From Closterium sp. NIES-65 (Eukaryota > Streptophyta > Zygnematophyceae > Desmidiales > Closteriaceae), in the NCBI GenBank assembly GCA_948144175.1, contig CANXME010002521.1:131501-195500 (forward strand): 64,000 nt of DNA, written 5' to 3'. The notes beneath the pieces are model-generated. The model was not told the DNA's origin. It saw only the letters and a program-made list of their open reading frames with translations, and ran no database searches. Made by a program: the position numbers and the translations under genes. Every line of letters begins with the position of its first letter. Position 1 is the stretch's first letter. Positions 1 to 9,600 of the stretch are shown piece after piece.

Positions 1-3000
1 TGCCCCTGTCCCTGCCCCTGCGCGTGCCTGTGCCCCCCCCCGCCCGCATGCCCCACAGATTGCACGCTCTGAATGGACCCTGAGCGCAGCAGGGCGCCCT
101 CCTCCGCCACTCGCCGCCCCAGGCTGCGCTGCAGCATTGGCGGACTCCTTCCCCCCGCGCCCCCGCCCCCCATGCCCGCTCCCTGCTCGCGCCCCTCGCT
201 GCCGCTGCCCGCATCTCCGCTGCTCTCCACGCTGCTGTCCCGCCGCCACCGCGGCGGGCCCCCCGGGCCCCCCAAGCCCCTCGCGCCCGCGCCCACGGGG
301 CTGCGCGGACCCGTGGAGGCGCGCGGGGAGAGGGGTGTGGAGGAGAGGCGGGGGGAGGGCGGGCCGGATGCGTGTATGGGGGAGAGGGGCCCGGACGAGT
401 GGATGGGGGAGAGTGGCGCGACGGCGGGGGGCGCGGAGGTGGGGGGGGCGGAGGCGGGGAGATGCGAGGCGAGCGCCCACGTGTCCATGGAGAGGTCGCG
501 GCGCAGGGCGAGTGGCGGAGGGGGGTGGCGCGCAGAGGAGGGGGGAGCAGTGTGGCCGTTGGCGGGGCTGTCCCCCAAAGGCGGACCACTGTGGTGCATG
601 GCGGCCTCCCGGCTACCCACGCGCGGAATGGGCGCCTCCCTGGCACCCGCGGGCGCTGCTCGTCCTGGACTGCGCGGAACCCCAGGCGCGCCCCATCCCA
701 ACTCCCCTGATGCTGCGCCGCTGTTGCTGCTGTCGCGGATGGGCGGAAGTGACGACGAGGAGCGCCCAGCAGGGCTGCGCGGCAGCGCCGCAGCGCGCAG
801 GGCGGCGTCAATGGCGGCGGCCCTGGCGCCCATGGCGCCGTCGCGCGACACGCGCATGGACGACGACCCCACGGGGCTGCGCAGGCTGCCAGACGCCGTC
901 AGCCTCGGCCCCCCCCCCTCCCGCGGCCCCCCCTCCCGCGCCCCCACCTCCAGCGCCCGCCGTGGCAGCAGCGCCTCTGCTGACGTCGATGGTGAGCTCT
1001 CGCCCCATGCGGAACGACGCCGACCGCATGCCCGCCGCGCCCATGTTGCGCAGCGCGTTCGCCCGCCCGCTCGCCACCGCACCCCCTGCACCGCCTCCCC
1101 CGCCCCCCCCCCCCCTGCCCCCGTGACTCCCCCGCCACCCGCCATGGGCGCGTCGGCGGGGCTGCCGGCGCTGGAGCTGCGGATGGCGCCGAGCAGCGCC
1201 GCCTTGAGCTCGCTGTCGCTGCCGTCGCTGCTCGCGCGGTCGCGGAACGACTGGCTCGCGCGGCCCGCCGCCAGCAGCCGCGCGCCGGGCGGAATGCCGC
1301 CCCCCGGCCGGCCAGGCGCGCCCCTCCGCGCCTCCCTCTCCGACGACGACTCCCCGCCACTCTCCCCCGCGAACCGCGACTGCGCCACCTCCCCACGCGC
1401 CCCCGCGCCGGCTGATCTGCGCGGCACGAGGTCCTCGACGGCGCCGCGGAAGGAGTCGCGCGTGGCGTCGAGGCCCAGACTGCCCAGACTCGCCGACAGC
1501 AGCCCCTGCGACTGCAGCGACGACGTGCGCCGCAACCCGCTCTCCGCGTTCCCCCCGTCGCCGCTACCCCCCTGAGCGGGTCGTTTTCCCGAGGGAATGC
1601 CGTTGCGGCCGTTGAGCAGCCGGAGCGACCCGTCCGCGTGCGCACCTGCGTGGCCCTGCTGCTTCGCGCGCATCATGCCGCGCTCTAAGCTGTCCGACCG
1701 CCCTACACCATCCGCCATCGCCCCTCTCCCTCCCCGCCCTCCCCTGCCCGCTCCTGTCCCCCCTCTCCCCGCGCCGGCCCCCCGCGCAGCCCCCCTACCC
1801 CCGAGGCTGGCGACGCGGGGCACGGGGAGCGGCTCGTTGGCGCGCCAGAGCGCGTCGGACTGGCCCGACTCGTAGCCGTCCGATTCGTCGTCCTCTAACG
1901 CGTTAAGGAGCGATTCGATATCGTCCGCCTTGGGTTGCAGCGAGTGCGAGCGCGCAAGACCCGAGGAGCTGCTATCCCCCCCGCCGTCCTGCCCCAGCAC
2001 CCGCAGCACCTGCGACTGGCTCCCCCTATGTCTCGGCCCCGCCGCCTGCCGCCGCTGCGGAGGCCCTGCGCCGTTGGGGGGCGCGCCTGCTGGTCTCCGC
2101 GCGCCTGCTCCCCCCAACTCGTCCCCAGACAGGGGACTGGAGCCTATTCGCTCCGCGGAGGAAATGCGCGCTCGGGGACTGTCGGCGGAGGAAACTCGCG
2201 GCACCCCACCACCTAACACCACTCGCAACACCGCCCCTCCCCCTGAGGCTGTGCGCGGCACCATTGCGCCAGCGGGGGATCCCCGCACCGCCTGTGTGCC
2301 ATTTCCCGACGCGATGCGCTGCACGGATCCCCCGCTCGACACCGATCTTGAAACGGAAAGGGACGCGGAAGGGTGGTTGCGCGGAACACTTTCCCCGCCA
2401 GCAGGGGAGAACGGTCGGTCGTCCGCCCCCGATGGGGGAGTCCGCGGGCGCTGAAAGGCGCCGGGAAGCGTGGAAAAAGGGGCTGCAGAGCGCGGGCTTT
2501 TGGGCGGAGTGCCGGGGGGAGTGAAGGGGCGCTGAGAGAGATTGGAGGAGGGCCCTGGGGGCGGGAGACCGGCACACGCGGATTGTGCGCCCGGGGAGCT
2601 GTGGTTGCTATCGCGCCCGCTACGCGGAGAAAGCAGCTCCGCCTCTTGCGCGCGGAATTGGCGGAGTTGCTGTTGTTGTTGCAACCGAGACTGCTGCTGC
2701 TGCTGCTGTTGCTGTTGCTGCTGTTGCTGCTGTTGTTGTTGCTGTTGGTGCTGCTGCTGTTGCTGCTGCGGCGGCTGCTGATATACGCCGTTCGCAAGCG
2801 GCTGCCTCCCAGAGCTGCCATTGCCCGAGCCTGCTAAGGACTGACCGCCGTGGCGCGACTGGGACGAGCGCTCCCTAAAGCTACCCGTCCCCTGCTGCCC
2901 CTGCGGGTCCACACGCACGCACAGTACGCCCGGCGCGTACGGCACGGCGTTCGCGTCGCACCACTGCGCGATAAGCTGCCGAACCGCCTGGTTCGGAAAC

Positions 3001-3218
3001 AACCGGTAGTGGTCTAGTCGCGATCCGGTGACGGGGCATATGCGGTTGCCGTCGCGGTACCATTTCTGGATGACGGCGCGTTCGAAGGTGAGGCCCGACG
3101 CCGTGATGACCGGGTCGGTGAGCAGCTGCAGCGACAGCGGACACACGAACTCCGCCGGCACCGCCGGCTGCTTGCCGTACCGCGTCGGGTGCCTCAAGCG
3201 GTACTGCGTGTTGGGCAT
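1..3218 (-). CDS. U-box domain protein (probable plant PUB-type E3 ligase), partial
   Basis: One minus-strand frame stays open from the ATG at 3218 to the window edge, at least 1072 codons, so the C-terminus is missing. Residues about 21-95 form a complete U-box: PAEFVCPLSLQLLTDPVI, then TFERAVIQKWYRDG, CPVTG and a closing LIAQWC helix. U-boxes recruit E2 enzymes for ubiquitin transfer. A Gln-rich tract follows (2673-2776), then a long Ser/Gly/Pro-rich low-complexity region with an acidic patch (SLLNALEDDESDGYESG). No ARM repeats are visible in the part present. No in-frame ATG lies between 3218 and the upstream TAA near 3338, which fixes the start. Between C-runs at 1093-1105 and 909-917 another frame reads more like protein (ALRNMGAAGMRSASFRMG), so two compensating indels are likely there. 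A second U-box-related gene lies upstream in the same orientation. The U-box is certain; the substrate is unknown. Confidence 0.85.
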   Translation of the reverse strand, partial: MPNTQYRLRHPTRYGKQPAVPAEFVCPLSLQLLTDPVITASGLTFERAVIQKWYRDGNRICPVTGSRLDHYRLFPNQAVRQLIAQWCDANAVPYAPGVLCVRVDPQGQQGTGSFRERSSQSRHGGQSLAGSGNGSSGRQPLANGVYQQPPQQQQQQHQQQQQQQQQQQQQQQQQQQSRLQQQQQLRQFRAQEAELLSPRSGRDSNHSSPGAQSACAGLPPPGPSSNLSQRPFTPPGTPPKSPRSAAPFSTLPGAFQRPRTPPSGADDRPFSPAGGESVPRNHPSASLSVSRSVSSGGSVQRIASGNGTQAVRGSPAGAMVPRTASGGGAVLRVVLGGGVPRVSSADSPRARISSAERIGSSPLSGDELGGAGARRPAGAPPNGAGPPQRRQAAGPRHRGSQSQVLRVLGQDGGGDSSSSGLARSHSLQPKADDIESLLNALEDDESDGYESGQSDALWRANEPLPVPRVASLGGRGAARGAGAGRGGTGAGRGGRGGRGAMADGVGRSDSLERGMMRAKQQGHAGAHADGSLRLLNGRNGIPSGKRPAQGGSGDGGNAESGLRRTSSLQSQGLLSASLGSLGLDATRDSFRGAVEDLVPRRSAGAGARGEVAQSRFAGESGGESSSEREARRGAPGRPGGGIPPGARLLAAGRASQSFRDRASSDGSDSELKAALLGAIRSSSAGSPADAPMAGGGGVTGAGGGGAGEAVQGVRWRAGGRTRCATWARRACGRRRSAWGESSPSTSAEALLPRRALEVGAREGGPREGGGPRLTASGSLRSPVGSSSMRVSRDGAMGARAAAIDAALRAAALPRSPAGRSSSSLPPIRDSSNSGAASGELGWGAPGVPRSPGRAAPAGAREAPIPRVGSREAAMHHSGPPLGDSPANGHTAPPSSARHPPPPLALRRDLSMDTWALASHLPASAPPTSAPPAVAPLSPIHSSGPLSPIHASGPPSPRLSSTPLSPRASTGPRSPVGAGARGLGGPGGPPRWRRDSSVESSGDAGSGSEGREQGAGMGGGGAGGRSPPMLQRSLGRRVAEEGALLRSGSIQSVQSVGHAGGGGHRHAQGQGQG
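2673..2776 (-). repeat. CAG/CAA trinucleotide tract encoding poly-Gln
   Basis: Mixed CAG/CAA codons give a Gln run broken by single His and Pro residues inside the U-box gene. The mixture of CAA and CAG suggests selection for the peptide or an old tract rather than a fresh pure expansion. Confidence 0.9.
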
Positions 3219-4103
3219 CGCTGGCGGCGTTACCTGGCTCCGCGCAGAGGGCAACGACTCGCTGGAAAGGCGGCATGATCGAGCAGCGACATGCGCGCCG
3301 GGATCGCCTGCTGTGCCAAACTTGGAAGTAGTCGTGGTTTAAGAACGTAACGCAGGAAAGCGCAAACTAGTGTCGTGACGAGTCAATAAATACAGGAAGG
3401 TAATTAGCGATACAGTCTTGACCTAACGATCGCCTGTCTAGACGCTGTTAGTTAGGAGGGTGAGACGTGTGGAGGGTGGATTAGGTTAGGTCAACTGCCA
3501 TGGTGTATGCAGGAAGGTCTCGAGGGTGCATGTGAGGTGCAGCTTGTACGGCGGGCGGCGAATGCTGCTCCAATAGGGCCGACGGGTAACGTTGCGATAC
3601 GAAAAACTGAAGAAGTGGGAGAGAGCAGCGTTGCGCGGTAACGAGGCACGCGCACACGACAATCCAGCAGCAGCGAACGATGACGAGCCTCGCGGAACCT
3701 TGAAGTTTGTGGAACATGGGGTCATTGTTACGCCATACTGCTTAACTTGTGTTATGAGTGCAGTTACATACAAGAGTGAGAGAAAGGGACCATTCATACA
3801 ATACCTCTTTAGCTGTAGAAATTAAATACTGCCGCTGAGATCTGAGGGCCTTCCCAAAAGATTGGGATTTGTTCGTAACAAGTAATGCTGAGGGTGGGTG
3901 GATGATGAATGAGTGCATAAATGCCTCCTGTTACAACTGTACAGGCAGTTTCATGCTGTCTTGATCCTTAGTACTGTATGACAAGGCTGAGCGTAAAAAA
4001 TCATGTACATACATCCATTTGTACGAGTAAACAACGAACTAGCACCTCCCTAGTTCTGAAGTTCTACGAATATGCCCGCAGTGTAAGCAGGCGGGACACT
4101 CTA
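3219..4103. other. Intergenic: 5' flank of the U-box gene and 3' flank of the ARM gene
   Basis: Only short, unconserved reading frames are present. Base composition falls compared with the flanking coding regions. This stretch should hold the 5' UTR and promoter of the U-box gene (higher coordinates than 3218) and the 3' UTR of the ARM gene (below 4104). I see no RNA gene or repeat. Confidence 0.6.
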
Positions 4104-5702
4104 CTACTTCTTGGATTGTCCTAAGTTCCTAATAATGTTTAACAGCTCATGAGAATCAGAGCTTGCCTGACTATTCGCTGCAAGCTTGGCCAGTGGAGGC
4201 AGGCACCCCTCGACCATTATTCTCCGAGCCATGGCATCCCCGCCATGCCGTGCCATGGCCAGCAGAGTGCACGCTGCCTTGTCAGCAGCATGCTGCGAGC
4301 TGCCTTCCATCACATCCACCAGCGCACACACCGCATCCTCATCGTCCGCAATGGCTGCCACACCCACCTCGCAGCGAGCCAGCACGGCCAGCAGCGATGC
4401 TGCCTTCTCCTCCACGCCCTCGCCGTGCCTCTCCAGCAGCCCCACCACCAGCGCCACCACTCCCAGCGCCACTGCCTGCTCCGCCGCCTGCCGCAAGCCC
4501 ACCAGCCCGTACAGAGCCAGGCAAGCGTCCTTGAGCGCGCGGGGCGTGTGTGCCGTCTGCACGAGGTGCACGAGGTGCGGCACAGCACCGGCAGAGCACA
4601 CAAGGCGCTTGCGCTCCTCCTTGGTGGACGACACAGTGAACAGCGCCGCAGCTGCGTTCGCCTTGGTGGCTTCAGCCGCCTCTCCCTGCGTGCCCGCTTC
4701 TCCTGCTGGTCGCAGCACGTCTACGAGAACGGGAATACCTCCACGCGCCACCACCTCCCTCGCCCCCTCGCGTGCCAGTGACACGTACAGCAGGGCAGCA
4801 CATGCCCGCTGTGCCGTGCCCTCATCCTCGCACTGCACCGCAGCCAGCAGCGGCGCCACGCCACCCGCCTGCACCACCCGCGTGCGGTTCTCCTCCGCCT
4901 GCTTCACTGCCACGTGGATGGCCTCCGCGGCGACCCGCCTCACTGCCACGTCAGCATCCTGCAGTGCATCCACGAATGGCCGCATCTCTCGCACTGGCGT
5001 GTCCTTGCTGCGGCGGCGACTGCCACGTGGCGAGTTGGGATTCGACTGCTGCAGGCGGGAGAACGATGCGTTGGAGGAGAGGTACGAGCTCAGCGCCACG
5101 TCATTTGCGTCGTCCTGTGACGTGGCGGCGAGCTGGTGGTTGTGGCGGTGGCGGAGGGCGCGGAGGGGCGAGGAGGGGCTGCTAGCGGCGCTGCTGGCGG
5201 CGGCCCAGTCGAGCGACGCGGTCTCGGAGAGCGGCGAGATGGTGCGACACAGCGACCTGCCGCTGCTGCCCGCGCCCATCACGTGCCGTGGAATCGCCAA
5301 GCTCGCCGCGTCTGACGCCGGCTGTTCGTCCCCGTGCCCCCTGCACGCGGAGGCGCTGCGGCTTGGTTGGAAGGAATAACGGCGCTGCAGCGGAGATAGG
5401 GGCGCGCGCAGCGGCGAGGAGGGCGCGCAGCCAGGGGGAGAGGCGAGCCCGTTGATGGCGGCTGGCGCTGAGCGCGCGGGGAGGACGGCGGGAGAGGGGC
5501 CGAGGGGCGACGCGGAGATAAGCGGAGGAGGGGGAGAAGGAGGGGAAGGGACGCGCGTGGCGTGAGAGAGGCACCAGGCGGCGATGAGCTGGTGGAGCGC
5601 GTCGTTGGGAATGAGCGCGCAGTCCGCGAGCAACGCGCCCGTCTTGGGGCAGAAGCGGCCGCCGCGTGTGCGGAAGTGGTCAAGGCTTGCGCGGTCGTAC
5701 GA
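4104..5702 (-). CDS. U-box (C-terminal half)/armadillo-repeat protein, 5' exon not found
   Basis: The frame opens just after a possible acceptor (gagtccag, ending at 5703) with SYDRASLDHFRTRGG-RFCPKTG-ALLADCALIPNDAL-HQLIAAWC, the second half of a plant U-box. A Ser/Pro-rich linker follows. The last ~290 residues are ARM-type helical repeats (for example VVQAGGVAPLLAAVQCEDEG, then CAALLYVSLA), ending LLNIIRNLGQSKK. Plant PUB-ARM proteins are E3 ligases whose ARM repeats bind substrates or receptor kinases. The first U-box half (CPISLELM...DPVI type) is not visible between 5703 and 6630; a TGA lies directly upstream in frame. Either the first exon is distant or the gene is truncated. Internal ATGs could give an ARM-only protein. 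ARM identity is firm; the gene model is incomplete. Confidence 0.75.
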   Translation of the reverse strand, partial: SYDRASLDHFRTRGGRFCPKTGALLADCALIPNDALHQLIAAWCLSHATRVPSPPSPPPPLISASPLGPSPAVLPARSAPAAINGLASPPGCAPSSPLRAPLSPLQRRYSFQPSRSASACRGHGDEQPASDAASLAIPRHVMGAGSSGRSLCRTISPLSETASLDWAAASSAASSPSSPLRALRHRHNHQLAATSQDDANDVALSSYLSSNASFSRLQQSNPNSPRGSRRRSKDTPVREMRPFVDALQDADVAVRRVAAEAIHVAVKQAEENRTRVVQAGGVAPLLAAVQCEDEGTAQRACAALLYVSLAREGAREVVARGGIPVLVDVLRPAGEAGTQGEAAEATKANAAAALFTVSSTKEERKRLVCSAGAVPHLVHLVQTAHTPRALKDACLALYGLVGLRQAAEQAVALGVVALVVGLLERHGEGVEEKAASLLAVLARCEVGVAAIADDEDAVCALVDVMEGSSQHAADKAACTLLAMARHGGDAMARRIMVEGCLPPLAKLAANSQASSDSHELLNIIRNLGQSKK

Positions 5703-6630
5703 CTGGACTCACGTGCCGACTGGGGTGGACATGGCGGCTGGATGGTGACCTCGTGGATGGAGAGAGGAGAGGAGCAGGTGGAAGCATGGAGGGGAGTTGC
5801 GTGGAGGTTACTTTTGCGAACTCTGCGACGTGAACGTAACCGGCTATACGAGTGTCGTTCACGTTTCCCAGCACCAGTTGAATCTCCGGCGAACAACTGA
5901 GAAACCATGTCGCTCCATCACAACAACTCGCCCAAACCTTCAGTTACCATAGCCACGAGCCTCGTAGGGACAACCTTGTCGCGAGACAACCAAGTTCGCA
6001 CCGACACCTGGTGCGACGTTTCATTCGGTACACATCAGATTTTCTTGAGATTCTCCACGAGAAAAGTGCATTGATTCGAGAAGATACGATTGGATGCCTG
6101 TTTGAGCCCCTCCTGGTTGCCTTGTGAAGGGGGTGTATAAATTGTATCGTGCATTTCGCATAAGTTTCGTCAATTCGCAGCTAGCTAAAAAGGACTCGCA
6201 GGTGCTTATATTAAGTATCTGTAACCTTATCCGCTGACATTTTGACTTCAGTCTCTTCAGTTTGACTTAGGTCTGTTCGTTACTATTGGTCCATAACCAC
6301 GCGACGCGCTTGTATCGTGGGTGCAACAGGCTGGGGAAAAGACCTCGGGTGCAGCGTTTCCATCCGGTGCAGGGCAAATTCGCGTGCACTGGTTGGGCAT
6401 CATGTGTACACGAATTGCTGATATGCTCACCCAGTGGCATCCAAGCTCTCTGGCATGGTACAGACGGATTCACTTGCAAAGCTCCCAAGTACAACACTGA
6501 TACGAGCTTTGTAGCACCTGTTAATAAAAGCACGAGGACATTGGTTCAAGCATGTCACTTCAATTATCTCCATCACCAGACCAAGCCTAGGGAGAACAAT
6601 CCCCAGAGATTGTTACACCATCTTTCACGA
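5703..6630. other. Intergenic with a TATA-like site
   Basis: No supported gene. A TATAAA motif at 6136-6141 reads on the plus strand within an AT-richer stretch. No convincing plus-strand gene follows; the plus ORF from 6286 soon overlaps the antisense of the SF3B4 last exon. The stretch should hold the 3' UTR of SF3B4 and the upstream region of the ARM gene. Confidence 0.45.
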
Positions 6631-9600
6631 TTATGTCCCTGGGGCGGCCCCAAGCACACTGCCCCCAGGAGGAGCTCCCCCCATGGGTGGTCGCGGCGGA
6701 GGAGGAACGGCCACGTTGGGCCCTGGCCCACCCCCACCTGCCCCCCCTGCACCAGGCGCCGGGGGAGGGAGGGGCTGCCCCGGCCGCCACCCCCCTTGGT
6801 GGGGCTGAGGGGGAGGAGGCGGCATGGCGTAACCCTGGCCAGGTGGGGGATAGGAGGGGGGAGGGCCGCCAGGAGTGGGGTAGCGCGGAGGGGGAGGGTA
6901 GCCTCCCCCTGGTGCTCCGCCTTGAGGGGGAGGGGGCGGATATCCTCCCCCTGGTGCTCCGCCGTGGTGGGGAGGGGGGGGATATCCCCTTCCTGGTGCT
7001 CCCCCATGGGGGGGCGGGGGACCATAGCCCCCCCCTGGTGCCCCGCCATGGGGAGGAGGGGGCATGCGAGGCGGGGGAGCATAGTGCTGTGGAGGGGGCG
7101 GGGGCTGGTTCTGCTGCCAATGCTGTGGGGGAGGAGGTGGCATCTGGTGGGGGGGATACTGTTGAGATGGAGGTGGAGGGCGCATCTGGGGAGGGGGGTA
7201 GTAAGGGGGAGCAGGGGACGCGCCCGCACCGCCATAGGATGGGGGAGGAGGGGGGCGGTAAGGGGAAGGTGCAGGCGGGGGCGCAGGGGGAGCAGGAGAG
7301 GTGTAAGGGCGAGGAGGGGGAGGGGCGGCAGCAGGGGGGATGGAAGGTGGAGGTGGGCGAGAGGGGGGGGGAGGAGGGGGGGCGGAGGGGGGAGCTGCAG
7401 CGAACATGGTGTGGGGGCGATGGCGCGTGGTGGACGGGTTGTTGGCTGCCAGCAGTCGCTCTGAAGAAGGGAGAGAGGGCGGGGACAAGGGGAGCAGAAG
7501 GAGACGGATAAGAAAGAAAGTTAAGAGAAAGGTATCGACAGTGCGAAAGAAGAAAGAAGCCGGCCTTCCATCAAATGAGACAACACAGTACCACCACACA
7601 CTTGAAGTACTTCTGAAATGCATTGTACCCACAAAAAGAGCAACCAGCTGGCAAAATGAAAGCCAATCAGCATCCACAGGGAAAGAAATGAGCAGGCACA
7701 TGGAGAGCAGTGACCTGCAGGGGTGCCGTGTCGCTCCCCCTTGGTGTCCTTCTTGAAGGCATACGACACCGAGATGGCCCGATTGCACAGGTACTGCCCG
7801 TTCATTGCCTGCACGCATGGCAGCAACCGGGGCAAGCCGAACCTTGGACTCATACACTCGTACCATCCTAGATTCTAACAGACAAACCTATGGAAAGCAA
7901 GGAGCAACACGTTGATGGCAGCATGTGCGAGGTACCTCAATGGCAGCATCAGACGCCTCGAATGAATCGTAGCTTATGAATCCGAAGCCCTTGGAGTTGC
8001 CACTCTCCGTATCCCTCATGATCTGCTCTCCCACCATGCCATGCCATACCACGCGACAGTAGACAGTAAGGAAAGCGACTACAAAGCAGCGGGAGAAGGC
8101 ATGAAGTCAAACGGGATAGAGCAAACACACATCAAGTGTCAACGCAGCATGAGGTCAAGCAAATGCCTAGATATTGGGAGGATGGAAGGCACACCTTGGG
8201 GTTGGGGGACACACCTTGGGGTTGGGGGACACACCTTGGGGTTGGGGGACACACCTTGGGGTTGGGGGACACACCTTGGGGTTGGTGACGATGACACCGA
8301 AGGCACTGAAGGTGTCGTATAGCACCTTCTCATCCACGTCCTGTTCATGCGCGCGCATGCATGGATAGAGGGATAGATTAATGGAAGGAGGGAGGGAGAA
8401 GAGGATGAGGAGGTGTACCGAGCAGAGTAAGACAAGAGTAAGACCGCGGGAAGCAGTGAAGATGGAAGGTAGGGAGGGCGCTGTGAGCTTGTAAGGGGAA
8501 TCGGAGACACAAGCAGGAGTGGATGTGTTGTATGGGGAACCTCGAAGAAGGTAGTTACGAGGTTGACGGGGTAAGTGGGAGAGTGACGGGCCGATGGGAG
8601 TCTCACGGGGTCACCCCCAGTCTCACAGGATCAAAGCGAGTCTGACAGGGTCGATACGAGTCACATGGGATGAATGTGAGTCTCACGGGGTCAATGTGAG
8701 TCTCACGGGGTCAATGCGAGTCTCACAGGGTCCAGGTTGCCAATGAAGAGGTTGGCACCGACGTCCACAGTGCGGCGGTCCTGGCTGGCCTTGTTGACGC
8801 GCATGGGGCGGCCAAACACCTTCACCATGTTCAGCACCTTCACTGCCTGCACACGGTGTGACGGTCATGGGCGTCACAGCAGCAGATAGGTGAGACAGTA
8901 CAAGAAACGGCAGCAGCAGATACTGTGCGAGTGGTGAGTGCGAGACAGCGGTATGTGGGTGTGGGTGTGAGTGGTGAGTGTTCCTGTGTAAGTGAGTGTG
9001 AGCGGTGAGTGTGAGTGGAGAGTGTGAGTGTGAGTGTGACTGAGTGGTGACTGTTAGTGGTAAGTGTGAGTGGAGAATGTAAGTGTGAGTGATGACAATG
9101 AGGGCGACTGTGTGAGTCGTGACTGTGAAGGTGAGTGTGTGTGAGAGGTGAGTGTGAGTGAGCCGACAAGTCACCACCTTCCCACTCACAAGTACGCATA
9201 AAACCACTAACAAGCCAACACCCCACAACTCATTACACAAAAATCCCCCAAATCACCACACCACACGCATCTCCCCCCCACTCATGAAAGCACCCCCCCC
9301 CCCCCCCCCCACGCACATAGTCGGCGTCCTCTTCTGAGCGGAACTCCACAAAGCCGTACCCCTGGTGCTGCCCCGTCACTCGGTCCTTGGGCACATACAC
9401 GTTCACTGGGGCGCGGGGGAGGAGGGCGGACGGGGGGGACGGGGGAAACGAGGGGGACGGGGGGGCAAGACGAGTTAAAGAGCGGGGGAGATGCGGTGCG
9501 TGCAAGCATGAGGCACCTGGGAGAGGGGTGAGGAAAGAGGAGAGCGGGAGAGGGGATGGCGATGGGAGTGGGAGGACTGCAGCTCCAGTCCCGCACCTGG

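Noticed and set aside
73..1575. 500-aa plus-strand ORF
   Set aside because: Antisense to the U-box gene's open frame; Pro/Ala/Arg composition follows from GC content and no domain is seen.
6136..6141. TATA box of a plus-strand gene
   Set aside because: No coding sequence follows in that direction; kept only as a note in the intergenic entry.
6286..7464. 392-aa plus-strand ORF
   Set aside because: Most of it is antisense to the Pro/Gly-rich last exon of SF3B4; the first ~100 residues show no domain.
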